Translations under genes and position numbers: made by a program | In this document: positions 8,981 to 19,153 of the stretch, piece after piece | Position numbering within the stretch: the stretch's first letter is position 1 | How the letters are laid out: each line of letters begins with the position of its first letter | NCBI GenBank assembly: GCA_028281445.1 | Contig: JANQJW010000113.1 | Span: forward strand, 1-64,000 | DNA length: 64,000 nucleotides | DNA from: Planctomycetota bacterium | Lineage (GTDB): Bacteria > Planctomycetota > PLA2 > JAEUHO01 | Reading direction: 5' to 3' | The notes under the pieces: generated by a model | The model's input: only the letters and a program-made list of their open reading frames with translations | Database searches by the model: none | What the model was told of the DNA's origin: nothing

Positions 8981-9914
8981 AGCACGCGCTCCTGATCGAG
9001 GACCTCGATCCCGACGATCTTCCACGTTCCGCCGTTCACGAGGATGCGCACGCGGGCGCGGTAGCGGTTCTGGTGATAATGCCGGTGGCCGAAGTGACTC
9101 ACGGAGCGGCGACCGTCCAATCGCACTCGACCACGAGCCGTTCTCGACGGCGGTCACGCGTGCCGCAGAGCACACGTCCACGGCCTCCACACGCGCGCGC
9201 TCGAGCGCCTTCGGCGCGGCCATCTTGATGATCGCGCTCGGGAAGAAGCCCGGGTGCCGGATGACGCGACCGAGCTGCGCGACGTCGGCGTCCAGGTCAC
9301 GGATGGCGGCTTCGCGCGCGTCGCCAGAGAGTTGCGACATCTGCTGTGCGACCGCCCACGCCTGATCGCGCGCGCGCTCCATGCTGAAGTTGATGATCGC
9401 GTCTTCGACGCTGCCCAGGTACTTGTTGAACACGCGCAAGAGCCACCAGATCTGCGCGAGGTCTTCCTTCACGGCGCCGACGAGTCGCGCGAGGATCTCG
9501 TTGATCTTGTTGAAGTCGTCGTGGAGAGGCGAGCTCATCCGGCGGGACCGTATCCGCGGCGGCGATGCCGAGGTCGAGGTTGATGTGCGCGTTCATGCTC
9601 AGCAGCAGGTGCTGCAGCACGATGGGCCACCACTGGTCGGCGACCTCGAATGCGTAGGCCCACGCCGCCGTCGGCTCGCCGCCAGCGCGGTGGGTCTCGT
9701 ACGCCTCCAGGTAGCGGTTGGCGAAGAGCACGTCGAGTCGCTCCATGCGCGGGCCGTCGTCGAACTCGCCGCCCTCGATCGCCTGCTTCACCGCGACGGT
9801 GACCTTACGGTAGAGTGCCGCGAAGTAGCCGAGGCGCGAGCTGTCATCCTTCGAGCGCGCGATAATCACGCCGAGCTGCTCGATGACCTCGTCGATGCTG
9901 CTTGCGGTGCCCAT
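8977..9914 (-). pseudogene. Frameshifted DUF5995-family gene with a foreign-looking C-terminus
   Basis: From ATG 9914 the frame gives a DUF5995 N-terminal half (SRLGYFAALYRKVTV, MERLDVLFANRYLEA, QHLLLSMNAHINLDLGIAAA). A one-base insertion near 9525 shifts the frame; the other frame continues with SPLHDDFNKINEILARLV to RVIRHPG. The end (WTV, then VSHFGHRHYHQNRYRARVR and GTWKIVGIEVLDQERVL) needs two further small shifts around 9100-9140 and resembles the tail of a different planctomycete protein. Three disruptions in one gene argue for a pseudogene, though assembly errors are possible. Function of DUF5995 is unknown. Confidence 0.7.
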
Positions 9915-9961
9915 GGTTTCCCCGCCGCGAGTCTAGCGAGCGCGCCCTCGGAGGTGGGTAC

Positions 9962-10223
9962 CCTGGCTTCGCATGCGGAAGTTCCGGGACCAAGCGCGAA
10001 GCACCTGATGCAGGAGCGGGGTTGGCGTCGCGTCCTGATGGTGAGCCACGACTACCACCTTGCGCGGATCCACATGACGAGTCGGCGCGCCGGCGTCAAC
10101 GCCGTCACGGTGCCCGCACACGAGCCGCAGCTCCTGCTCTCAAAACCGCGCTTCATCGCGCGCGAAGTGCTTGTCTGGCTGTGGTACTTCGCGCGGCCCG
10201 CGGCACGGAGCTACCAGCGCTAA
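9962..10223 (+). pseudogene. 3' remnant of a DUF218/YdcF-like gene
   Basis: An open frame ending at 10223 encodes GWRRVLMVSHDYHLARIHM, GVNAVTVPAHEP and IAREVLVWLWYFARPA, the C-terminal half of DUF218 (ElyC/SanA/YdcF) proteins. The N-terminal half and start are absent: upstream sequence lies in the divergent DUF5995 remnant. DUF218 proteins act in envelope or peptidoglycan maintenance. Loss of the 5' half next to two other broken genes suggests one or more deletions here. The left boundary is approximate. Confidence 0.65.
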
Positions 10224-11097
10224 GCGCGCGCGGCCAAGGCCTCCGCCATCGTGGACCCCAGCTCCGCCGGGCTCTCCGCGACGGCGATGCCGGCTGCGCG
10301 CATGGCTTTCATCTTCTCGGGCGCGGTGCCCTTGCCGCCCGCGATGATCGCGCCGGCGTGGCCCATGCGCTTACCCGGAGGCGCCGTACGGCCCGCAACG
10401 AAGCCGACGACCGGCTTCGTGACGTGCTCCTTCACGAAGGCCGACGCGTCTTCCTCGGCGGTGCCGCCGATCTCGCCGATCAGCAGGATCGCCTCGGTCT
10501 GATGGTCCTGCTGGAACATCGAGATCGCGTCGATGTGCGTCGTGCCGATGACCGGGTCGCCGCCGATGCCCACGCACGTGCTCTGACCGAGACCGAGCTC
10601 GGTCAACTGCCAGACCGCTTCGTAGGTGAGCGTGCCCGAACGCGAGACGACGCCGATGTTGCCCGGCGCGTGGATGAAGCCCGGCATGATGCCGACCTTG
10701 CACTTGTCGCCCGGCGAGATGACACCGGGGCAGTTGGGACCGATCATGCGCGCACCGGCGGCCGTGACGACGCGCTTCATGCGCGCTTCGTCGAGTGCCG
10801 GGATGCCCTCGGTGATGCAGACGATGAGCTCGATGCCGGCTTCCGCCGCCTCCTCGACCGCGTCGGCGGCGAAGGGTGCCGGCACGAAGATCATCGTGGC
10901 GTTGGCGCCCGTCTCCTTCACGGCGTTGGAGACCGTGTCGTAGACCGGGATGCCCTCGACGTCCTCACCGCCGCGGCCGGGCGTGACGCCGCCGACGATG
11001 TTGGTCCCGTAGTCGCGGCACGCGAGCGTATGCATGCGGCCGTATTCGCCGGTGATGCCCTGGGTGATGAGGCGCGTTTCACTGTTGACGAGAATGC

Positions 11098-11101
<4 letters not shown>
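10220..11101 (-). CDS. sucD: Succinyl-CoA synthetase alpha subunit
   Basis: A 293-residue protein with the CoA-binding Rossmann domain at the N-terminus (ITQGITGEYGRMHT, GGVTPGRGG), IGPNCPGVISPG in the middle, and the phosphohistidine motif GHAGAII near residue 245. It forms the alpha subunit that binds CoA and carries the phosphorylated histidine in succinyl-CoA to succinate conversion (TCA cycle, substrate-level ATP/GTP). Start is GTG 11101, overlapping the sucC stop by four bases (GTGA), so translation is coupled. The complete length is normal for the family. The stop overlaps the DUF218 remnant's stop. Confidence 0.98.
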
Positions 11102-12258
<1,157 letters not shown>

Positions 12259-12362
12259 GCGCGCCTCCTTGGGTCAACGCGGCGCATCCTACGGCCCTCT
12301 CGCCCGGGGGCAATTCGAGCCGCGGGCCCCATCGGGCTTCTGCGTAGGACCCCAGGGACTCG

Positions 12363-13913
12363 CTACTTGGTGACGACCGGGCCCTTGGGCGGCGGCAGCA
12401 TCCCCCAGGTGGCGCGCTTGAGGAACAGCAGCGCGAAGCAGGTCGCGAGGACGTCCTTGGGGTCGTGGCCCGGGCTCTTGTCCCAGTAGACGCCCTTGTG
12501 CGAGCCGCCCTTCTTGCGGCGCTTGATGTTGACGTCCTTGTCGATCTTGCGCTTGAGGATCTGGAGCGCGCCCTCGCGGTACCACAGGCGCTTGCCGACG
12601 AGCTTCTTGCCCATCAGGTCCATCGCCCGCTCGAGGCAGTAGAGGTAGTAGATGTGGTACTGGTTCTTGTTGCGGTTGCTGTAGGACGACCAGTACTTGT
12701 CGAGCCAGGCCAGCCCGTCGTAGATGGCCTTGTCGACCTTCTTGAGCATGCCCGACTCCATGAACTCGAGCCGGTCCTTGCGCTTCTTCGAGATCATCTC
12801 GCGGCAGATGAGCAGGTTCGCGACGCCGCACGCTGTCATGGAGCCGGTCGCCTTGCCTTCGCTGCGGTGCTTGCTGCCCTTGATGTACATGAATCCGCGG
12901 GCCTGATCGATCCACTCCTTCTTGCCGTAGCGATCCGGGATGTAGCCGGGGACGTGGCGCTGGTGATCCGGGCCTTCCTCTTCCTGCTGCATCAAGGTGA
13001 ACTCGAGGATGTCCCGCCACACCTGCGTCGGAATCTTGATGCCGGGAAAGCGCGAGGCGCTGAAGAGCGCCATGCAGCAGAGCTGCGTGCACGAGAGGTC
13101 CTGGTTGCCCGTGGGGAGTGCCGGCTGCGGCGGGCGGCGAACGATGCCCGTTCGGCTGTTGCCCCAGGTGATCAGCTTGTTGTTGTAGCGCCAGCCGAGC
13201 TTGGCCTCGCGCGGGGCGTTCTCCTGGCCCTGGCCCCGGCGCTCGATGAGCTCCTGTACCATCTCGAAGAGCCACTCGCGATCGTCCTTGTCACGGATGC
13301 GCAGCTTCTTGGCCTTGAACGCCTTCTTCGTCGCAGAGGTCTTCTTGAACTGGTCGTACTTCGCGGTGAGCGCGAGCAGCATGACCGCGAGCTCGTACGA
13401 GGACGACGCGTCCGTGTGACGCCAGATACGGCCTTCGCACTGCCGGGCGGACTCGCCGTCCCACTTCTCGGTGATCTTGTGCTTCTCGCGGATCCAGTTG
13501 AAGCCCTTCTGGATGATCTCGTCCTTGGGGCTGACGCCGCACTTGAGCAGCGTGTACAGCGCGAGCGCAGTCGGACCCGCGGGGTTCTGGTACTTGAGGC
13601 CCTTGCCCTTGCCGTAGAACTGCGGCGCGTCGGTCAGACCCCAGTGGGCGAAGTCGTACTTCTTCTCCTTGCCGAAGTCCGGACGCGCGAGCAGCCAGTT
13701 GACCCCGCGCTCGATCGCCTGGTTCACCTGCTCGGCGAACGGCAGGTTCTTGTCGCCCAGGTCCTCGCCAGGCTCCGTGTCGTCATCCTCTTTCCCGTTC
13801 TCGTCGCCGTCGTCCGCGAAGGCGGCTTGCGGGGCCACCGCGGTCGCGAACGGGAGCGCAACCAGCGCCAACAGGAGCACCAGGAACGGCGTCAGGCAGA
13901 GAGCGGTCCGCAT
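12363..13913 (-). CDS. Exported protein with prenyltransferase/squalene-cyclase-like fold
   Basis: A 516-residue protein with a Sec signal (to about residue 33) and an acidic linker (DDGDENGKEDDDTEPGED). The rest shows alpha/alpha-barrel repeats such as AIERGVNWLLARPDFG, PAGPTALALYTLLKCGV, SYELAVMLLALTA, GSMTACGVANLLICRE and KDVLATCFALLFLKRAT. Planctomycetes encode many such exported proteins, annotated as prenyltransferase/squalene oxidase repeat proteins. The catalytic Asp motifs of real squalene-hopene cyclases are not evident, so enzymatic activity is doubtful. GGAGG lies nine bases before ATG 13913. Single gene. Confidence 0.82.
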   Translation of the reverse strand: MRTALCLTPFLVLLLALVALPFATAVAPQAAFADDGDENGKEDDDTEPGEDLGDKNLPFAEQVNQAIERGVNWLLARPDFGKEKKYDFAHWGLTDAPQFYGKGKGLKYQNPAGPTALALYTLLKCGVSPKDEIIQKGFNWIREKHKITEKWDGESARQCEGRIWRHTDASSSYELAVMLLALTAKYDQFKKTSATKKAFKAKKLRIRDKDDREWLFEMVQELIERRGQGQENAPREAKLGWRYNNKLITWGNSRTGIVRRPPQPALPTGNQDLSCTQLCCMALFSASRFPGIKIPTQVWRDILEFTLMQQEEEGPDHQRHVPGYIPDRYGKKEWIDQARGFMYIKGSKHRSEGKATGSMTACGVANLLICREMISKKRKDRLEFMESGMLKKVDKAIYDGLAWLDKYWSSYSNRNKNQYHIYYLYCLERAMDLMGKKLVGKRLWYREGALQILKRKIDKDVNIKRRKKGGSHKGVYWDKSPGHDPKDVLATCFALLFLKRATWGMLPPPKGPVVTK

Positions 13914-14039
13914 GCGGGGAGCCTCCGAGAGGGCGATCCCCCTATTGTATGGCTCCGCGGCTCATGGGCAGCCGGATATGCGCCGCTGGCGCAGGCCTCG
14001 GTCCCTCACTGGGGCACGAGCGCCGACAGTCGCCGCGAT

Positions 14040-14133
14040 GTAGGGGCGACCCGAGCGTAGCGAGTGGTCGGCCCGCGGATCACCGGCGCTCGCGGGCCGA
14101 CCACTCGGCCTGACGGCCTCGGGTCGCCCCTAC
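14040..14133. repeat. 94-base palindrome, REP-like
   Basis: Outer arms GTAGGGGCGACCCGAG (14040-14055) and CTCGGGTCGCCCCTAC (14118-14133) are perfectly complementary over 16 bases. Inner arms CGAGTGGTCGGCCCGCG (14061-14077) and its complement (14091-14107) match over 17 bases. The right half recurs at 37755-37798. It sits between the start of the cyclase-fold gene and the stop of the esterase gene. It could form a long hairpin in RNA or a cruciform in DNA. Confidence 0.9.
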
Positions 14134-14158
14134 ACCAGTTGCCACAGAGCGAACGCGG

Positions 14159-15151
14159 TTAGGAGATTGCCTCGGCGAGCTTCGGCAGCGTCACGTCGTA
14201 GCGGTAGTTGAGGCTGCGGTGGTCGTCGTCGAACTCCTCGTGAACGTGCTCGACGTCATGCTCGGACAGGCGCTTGCTGAGAATGCGCGCCCCGTGGTGC
14301 AGGTTCCACTCGTCCCTGCTGCCGCACTCGATCCAGAGGAGCTTCATCGTCTTGAGCTCGTCCGCATGGCGGCCGACGATGTGAACGGGGTCGCGCTCCC
14401 GCCAGCGCGCGAACACATCCTCGCGCCGCTCCCCCGTCGCCTCGTCGAACGGCAGATCGAACCCGTGCTCGGCGTCGTCGTTGGGACCGTAGAAATGCGA
14501 CATGGCAACGACGTTCAGCGTGTGGAACAAGTGGCCGGGGAACTTCGGGAAGTCCCGCAGCTTCTTCAGGAACGCGCCGAGACCGCCCTCGCGCCGCAGA
14601 CCGTCGGCGGCCTTCGGGAAGTCGACGGCGTAGCAGTACTCGAAGTAGCTGTCTCCGCTGTGGCTTGCCGCCGCGGCGAACACCTCGCTATGTTCGATCG
14701 CCATCATCAACGAGCCGTATCCGCCGCTGGACTTTCCGAAGACGCCGCGGTGCTCCCGCCCGGGCTTCAAGCGGAAGCTGGACTCCGCCCACGGCACGAG
14801 CTCCTGCGTGATGTGCGAGGCCCACTTGCCGACGGCGGAGGAGTCGATGTACTGGTTGCCGCCGATGCGCGTCATCCCGTCCACCATGACGACCACGCAC
14901 GGGGCCATGGCGTCGCTTGCGATGAGCCGATCGAGCCGCTCCGGCAGGCTCTCCTGGTACCAGTCGTAGTTGAGGAACGACGCCCCGGTGCCGGTGAATC
15001 CCGCCAGCGCGTAGAGCACCGGGTAGTCGGCGCTATCCTCGGCGTAGCCGGGCGGCACGTAGACCGGCACGCGGCGGACGTGCGGGTCCTTGAGGGCATT
15101 GCCCTCGAGGAGCGCGGACTCGAACGTGTGGATCTCGACCGTGCCGCCCAT
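14159..15151 (-). CDS. Alpha/beta-hydrolase esterase (esterase D-like)
   Basis: A 330-residue cytoplasmic esterase of the PF00756 type. VPVYVPPGYAEDSADYPVLY and LAGFTGTG mark the early strands and oxyanion loop. The nucleophile Ser lies in FGKSSGGYGSLMMA. Further on are LLWIECGSRDEWNLHHGA, and the late acid/histidine region EEFDDDHRSLNYRY supplies the catalytic His. Substrate is unknown; relatives hydrolyse acyl esters, S-formylglutathione or sugar esters. Start 15151 was chosen over upstream codons because GGAGGAG lies six bases before it. No signal peptide seen. Confidence 0.85.
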   Translation of the reverse strand: MGGTVEIHTFESALLEGNALKDPHVRRVPVYVPPGYAEDSADYPVLYALAGFTGTGASFLNYDWYQESLPERLDRLIASDAMAPCVVVMVDGMTRIGGNQYIDSSAVGKWASHITQELVPWAESSFRLKPGREHRGVFGKSSGGYGSLMMAIEHSEVFAAAASHSGDSYFEYCYAVDFPKAADGLRREGGLGAFLKKLRDFPKFPGHLFHTLNVVAMSHFYGPNDDAEHGFDLPFDEATGERREDVFARWRERDPVHIVGRHADELKTMKLLWIECGSRDEWNLHHGARILSKRLSEHDVEHVHEEFDDDHRSLNYRYDVTLPKLAEAIS

Positions 15152-15204
15152 GAGTGCTCCTCCGCAGCGTGGATGCCGCGCCAAGTGGTACCGTTTCAGC
15201 CGTG

Positions 15205-15861
15205 ATGAGCAAGCCCTACCTCGCCGCCGCCGCGCTGATTGCCGGGGTCTTTGCCATCTTCTATCTGGCGTTCAGCGCGGAACGCGTGGTCCCGCTCGTG
15301 CCCCTGACGGACCCGCCGCGACCGCCCGTCAAGGCCGACCCGAAGTCGACGCACACCACGCTCTCGGGTCGCCGTCCCACGGGCATCGACAAGAGCAACG
15401 AATCGCGCGAGGCCCGCAACGCCCTGGTGAAGGCCCACCAGGAAGCGCTGGCCGCATGGCGCGCGGGCACGCGCACGCTGCGCGAAGTCGAGTCCATCGA
15501 GATGGACCTGCTGCTCGCTCGCCATCGGATCCGCGAGATCGACGACGCGGCGCTGCACTCCGCATTGGTGACGCTCTACACGCGTGAGCTCGAGCGCCTC
15601 ACCGCGCTCCACGCCAAGGGGCTCGCCAGCCAGGACCACATCGAGCTGGCGCGTCTCTACCTGGCGCGCGAGCGGCACCTCGCCGGCGCGGAGGAAGGCC
15701 AGAACTACGAGGTGTTGCGGACGAAGTTCCTCGCCGACACCAAGGCGCGCCATGAGCGCCTCATCAAGCTGCGCGTCGGCAAGCGCGAGCATCTCGCGGT
15801 GGAGTACGACGCGCTGGTTGAGGAGTTCGGGCCGGAGGTACGGAGCCGCGCTAGAAACTAG
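15205..15861 (+). CDS. Membrane-anchored protein, unknown
   Basis: A 218-residue protein with one N-terminal membrane helix (AAAALIAGVFAIFYLAF) and a Pro-rich linker, followed by a highly charged, mostly helical domain rich in Arg/Glu/Leu (for example LYTRELERLTALHAKGLASQ). The helical part has coiled-coil character. No known domain recognised. Start ATG 15205, with an in-frame GTG at 15202 as alternative; no good ribosome binding site is visible. Divergent from the esterase gene. Confidence 0.7.
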   Translation: MSKPYLAAAALIAGVFAIFYLAFSAERVVPLVPLTDPPRPPVKADPKSTHTTLSGRRPTGIDKSNESREARNALVKAHQEALAAWRAGTRTLREVESIEMDLLLARHRIREIDDAALHSALVTLYTRELERLTALHAKGLASQDHIELARLYLARERHLAGAEEGQNYEVLRTKFLADTKARHERLIKLRVGKREHLAVEYDALVEEFGPEVRSRARN

Positions 15862-15933
15862 CTAGACGAACACCAGAGCGGTGACTGCGTTCCGGGTTCG
15901 GTACTGCACTCGTCAAGCTCTCGTGACCCACCG

Positions 15934-16467
15934 CTACGTTCCGAAGAGCTCACCAGGAACGAACGCGAAGCCGGCAAAGACCTGCGACGCGATGGCGCGC
16001 GGGCCACTGCCGCGCCGCGGGACGTGCTCGCTGTGGTGTGCGTCGTAGACGTCGATGGTGCGCGTGTCGCGGTCGACCAGCCACACCTCGCGCACACCGG
16101 CCTCGAGGTAACGGCGGCGCTTGACGTCGCGGTCGCGCGCGGCAGTCGATGGGGATAGCACCTCGACCACCAGCAAGGGCACCGGAAGGTCTTCGGTGGC
16201 GACATCGTCGGGGAGGGGCGTGGCGAACACGACGACGTCGGGCTGGTAGACGTTCAAATCGTCGACCAACACATCCACGGGCGTCAGCGGCGCTCGGTGG
16301 GACCCCACCAGGCGTCTGGCGAGCGCATGCATATCCGCCGCGATGCGCTGGTGGCCAAAGGACGGCGCGGGTTCGCGCACGAGGAAGCCCTCGACGAGCT
16401 CCGCAGGGAAGCCCTCGGGAAGCTGCATGTAGTGCGCGCGTGTGTAGGTGCCAAGCATCACGGCCAT
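15934..16467 (-). CDS. Uma2-family PD-(D/E)XK nuclease-fold protein
   Basis: A 177-residue protein of DUF820/Uma2 length. Motifs in order are an N-terminal ELVEGFLV (Glu27), QPDVVVF (Asp77), PLLVVEVLSPST (Glu102) with Lys116 in DVKRRRYLEAG, and GVREVWLVD. These are the restriction-endonuclease-like core residues of the family. Uma2 proteins are widespread and numerous in cyanobacteria and planctomycetes; their role is not settled. Start 16467, with a second Met three codons later as alternative. It lies at the border of the mobile-element remnant region. Confidence 0.9.
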   Translation of the reverse strand: MAVMLGTYTRAHYMQLPEGFPAELVEGFLVREPAPSFGHQRIAADMHALARRLVGSHRAPLTPVDVLVDDLNVYQPDVVVFATPLPDDVATEDLPVPLLVVEVLSPSTAARDRDVKRRRYLEAGVREVWLVDRDTRTIDVYDAHHSEHVPRRGSGPRAIASQVFAGFAFVPGELFGT

Positions 16468-16601
16468 GCATTCTACTCGCGCCGGCCGCGCGGACGGTCA
16501 CATCGAGTTGACGTACGTTCGGCTCGAGCCGCTCGTGATCGAGGAGCGGTTCCGCCGTCTGTTGGTCGCGGCTGCACCGAGCGGGACGACTCTCGGCGCG
16601 T

Positions 16602-16745
16602 TTCCTCGAGGTCTTGCTGGCCTGGCGCCACTGGGGCTTCTCGGTGCACGCCGGAGAGCCCATCCTGGCGACCGAGCCGAGGTCCATCGAGCGGGTCGGG
16701 CGCTACCTGGCGCACGCGCCGGTGGCCCTGGGCAAGGTCCACACG
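16602..16745 (+). pseudogene. Remnant of an IS91-like transposase
   Basis: The frame reads FLEVLLAWRHWGFSVHAGEP, then ERVGRYLAHAPVALGKVH. This resembles the C-terminal segment of IS91/IS801-type rolling-circle transposases, where a WRHxGFSVH motif is followed by an ARYxxRxP stretch. Neither the catalytic N-terminal part nor the element ends were found. Upstream bases 16500-16600 do not continue the family in any frame. Confidence 0.6.
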
Positions 16746-16878
16746 ACGGAGGTCACGAATGTCGTAGGAATTCACCGCACTTTCATGAGAAGGCCGGGCC
16801 TGTCAAGGCGCGCTGCGCGCGCAGCTTGCCCGACGCGCAGATCCCGATAGACAACGCGCGACGTAGCGCGCGCTCAGG

Positions 16879-17068
16879 ACCGTGGCCGTGGGACGGAACA
16901 ACTGGACCTTCTGCGGAAGCCAGGCGGGCGGGAACTGGGCCGCCAGGTTCTACGGGCTGCTGGGCCCGGCAGGCTCCAGGGCAAGAACCCCTTCGCGTGG
17001 CTCAGCGACTCGACCGCGTGCGAGACCATCCCGTCGAACGCATGGCAGAACTCACGCCGCGGCTCTGG
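16879..17068 (+). pseudogene. Remnant of an IS66 TnpC transposase
   Basis: One frame gives VAVGRNNWTFCGSQAGGNWA and ARFYGLLG, matching the near-C-terminal part of IS66 transposase (VGRKNWLFAGS, AALYSL). After a frameshift near 16978 another frame gives GKNPFAWLSD, the family's NPxAYLRD motif. Internal decay and the lack of the DDE core show it is a dead fragment. Nothing else was seen between the two IS remnants. Confidence 0.65.
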
Positions 17069-17146
17069 ACGTCGGCGGGCTGAGCATCACGCCGCCTCCA
17101 CGGTGCCGAACGCCGTGACCTGTGACTACGGGACGCGTACCGTGAT

Positions 17147-17262
17147 GGAACCTGCCGGGAGCGTCCCGGTGCTTTGATCGTGCCATGTCGAGTCCTCCGC
17201 GATCTCGACGCGTAAGGTCCGAAGTTGGTCACAATCTGCAACGACTATTCGCGGCACCGTAC
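17147..17262 (-). repeat. Truncated second copy of the RAYT 5' region
   Basis: About 116 bases, nearly identical (few substitutions) to 20165-20283. It comprises the first ~14 codons of the RAYT transposase (MARSKxxDAPGRFH) and the sequence upstream of it, including the 26-base terminal sequence at 17237-17262. The similarity ends just inside the coding region, so the rest of this copy has been lost or replaced. Confidence 0.9.
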
Positions 17263-17356
17263 CTCCCCCCATGGCGTGCCGCGCTGACTGCAGGCGAAGG
17301 GAAAAAGCCAGCCTCGGTATCTCCGAACAGAAAAACCGGGCTCGGTATCCCTCTCC

Positions 17357-17887
17357 TTACTCGCCGCGGATTCCTGAGAGGGCTCGTCTAGCCGCTCGCC
17401 GCACGTCGCCATCGGTGCTGTTTGCAAGACCTTCCAGTGCGTCGATACTCGCGGTGGCGTGCGTGCCGTAGTTTCCTAGGTTGACGATTGCCCGCAGCCT
17501 GAGATCTGACGGCGTATCTCGGACAAGTGCATGCCGAAGTCCGGGAACCACGTCATGTGGTTCGCAAAGACAGGCCCCGAGAGCAAATGCGGCTCGGATT
17601 CGAGCTTCTGGGAAACTCCCGTCTCGCAGGATGCGGAGAAGGGCGTTGCGCGGCTCTTCGCCGCGACAGTCCATGCCTCCCAAGACTTCGAGCACCGTGT
17701 TTTGAAGCCTCACATCCTCGGTCTCAAGGGTCTCTAGGAGTCGGCGCTGTGCGCTCGGTTCGTGTGTGAGGCTCAGCACGCCAACGGCCCGTACAGCCTC
17801 CAAGCGTACCAACCTAGGCTGTGTCGGCGACAAGTGCCCTAGCACGTCAGGAAGCAGGAGATGTGCACAGGTTGTCCCCCCCCTCAC
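17357..17887 (-). CDS. HEAT-repeat protein, possibly the 3' part of the adjacent gene
   Basis: A 176-residue frame with HEAT units (RLVRLEAVRAVGVLSL, DVRLQNTVLEVLGGM, EARIRAAFALGACL, DLRLRAIVNLGNYG, DGDVRRAARRALSGI). It has no signal peptide. Its first possible start, GTG 17887, lies 41 bases inside the upstream ChaN-like gene, next to a run of eight C (17876-17883). A one-base change in that run would fuse the two frames into one ChaN-like plus HEAT lipoprotein. So this may be a separate coupled gene, or one half of a frameshifted or phase-variable gene. Confidence 0.6.
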   Translation of the reverse strand: MRGGTTCAHLLLPDVLGHLSPTQPRLVRLEAVRAVGVLSLTHEPSAQRRLLETLETEDVRLQNTVLEVLGGMDCRGEEPRNALLRILRDGSFPEARIRAAFALGACLCEPHDVVPGLRHALVRDTPSDLRLRAIVNLGNYGTHATASIDALEGLANSTDGDVRRAARRALSGIRGE

Positions 17888-18968
17888 GTGTCCAAACCCT
17901 GCGCAAGGCGCGACGGCGATCTAGGGGAGACTCAGCGTCGAGTCCTGCGCGGATCGCGGACACGAACTCGGCACACTGAGAGGGCGCGATCGGCCGCCTT
18001 GGTTCGGACAGCGACATGCTCAACACGTCGGCGTCGGCGAGCCGCGGTAGCGCCAGATGGCCGGGAATCGGCCGAATCCAACGACCCGCATCTCGCGGGA
18101 AACGCTCACGGAGCGTGAGTTCCCACGTTGGAAGGAACGCCACCAAGACGACTACCGACAAGCGTCGCCGTGCGAGCAACGTCGTGAGTCCATTGGGTCC
18201 CGAGATATGCCCTTTGCCGATCAGTGCAACAACGCCCCTAGGTGCGGTCGGATCGCCGGACTCCATCCAGTCACCAATCCTGCGGGCGATCTCTAGGTTC
18301 GAGTGCACAATGTGGCGCTCCAGGGCGGCCGCAGGCACACGAAGGCCTCCCGATTCGATCATGCGGTTGCCGGCTAGTTCACCTTCTGTCGGCTCGAATG
18401 TGCCGCTCGTCGCTAGCCCGATCAAGGGGGCTCGCATCGACCGGCTGGCCTGGACGATGTCCGTTGCATTCGGCAACGGCCAGTATGCGCTGAGGGACGC
18501 CTCGCTCACCGTTCGAAGAGCGTCCGTATCAGTTCCCGTTGCAGCCATCTGTGCTTGATCGGGTGTGAAGAACTCAAGGCCCACGGCCCACTCGCGCCCG
18601 GAACGCGTGAGAGACGAACCGCGTAGCAACCGCCCGAAGAGCTGCTGGATTGCGGGAAGGTTGTGAATGTCGGGCACGAGAACGACGTCCGCATCACGCA
18701 GTCGAGAGCGCGCATCTGCCGGGCGGACGGCCAGTTCTCCGTACGAGGCGAATGCCAGTCGCTTCTCAGCCTCCGCCCATGCGTCCAAGTCCACGTCCAA
18801 CTGGGACCAGAAGCGCGGGTGTCGACCCCACTTGTTGAGCTCTCTGATGTGCTCGAGGACCGCAGTCGTGGCCACGCCCTCGGCTGGGGCGCGACCGTCA
18901 GCCGACGACTCCGGCGCGCCGCAGCCCGACAGAGCGCACAACACGAGAAAACAAACGAAAGCGCGCAC
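17847..18968 (-). CDS. ChaN/Tiki-like lipoprotein
   Basis: Start GTG 18968 is preceded by GAAGGAG with six-base spacing and gives a lipobox LCALSGC. The 373-residue product resembles the ChaN/haem-binding-uptake fold: DADVVLVPDIHNLPAIQQL, WAVGLEFFTPDQ, PLIGLATSG and VVALIGKGHISG follow the pattern of an N-terminal GExH-like strand, a GLE strand and a late G.GH strand. In ChaN proteins these surround a possible metal or heme site; here the first acid is Asp (PDIH). Ends with a short out-of-family tail after the C8 run. Third-position composition looks less GC-rich than in neighbouring housekeeping genes. Confidence 0.65.
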   Translation of the reverse strand: MRAFVCFLVLCALSGCGAPESSADGRAPAEGVATTAVLEHIRELNKWGRHPRFWSQLDVDLDAWAEAEKRLAFASYGELAVRPADARSRLRDADVVLVPDIHNLPAIQQLFGRLLRGSSLTRSGREWAVGLEFFTPDQAQMAATGTDTDALRTVSEASLSAYWPLPNATDIVQASRSMRAPLIGLATSGTFEPTEGELAGNRMIESGGLRVPAAALERHIVHSNLEIARRIGDWMESGDPTAPRGVVALIGKGHISGPNGLTTLLARRRLSVVVLVAFLPTWELTLRERFPRDAGRWIRPIPGHLALPRLADADVLSMSLSEPRRPIAPSQCAEFVSAIRAGLDAESPLDRRRALRRVWTREGGDNLCTSPAS

Positions 18969-19153
18969 TCCAACTCCTTCGCGCAGCCATGCCGCGCCCA
19001 ATCTCCCCTTGAGCTTAGGAGACGTCGAGCGATCTTGCGAGACTCCTACTGCATCTTCCGCCACTCGAGCGTGAGCAAGATTGTGACTACGAGCTTCGCA
19101 ACGCAAGCGCATGCAGCGAGAGGATGAGGATATGGTGTCGCGCGCACACACGA

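Noticed and set aside
16473..16775. 100-codon minus-strand frame between Uma2 and the IS remnants
   Set aside because: Composition is that of noncoding GC-rich sequence, and the plus strand there carries recognisable transposase motifs.
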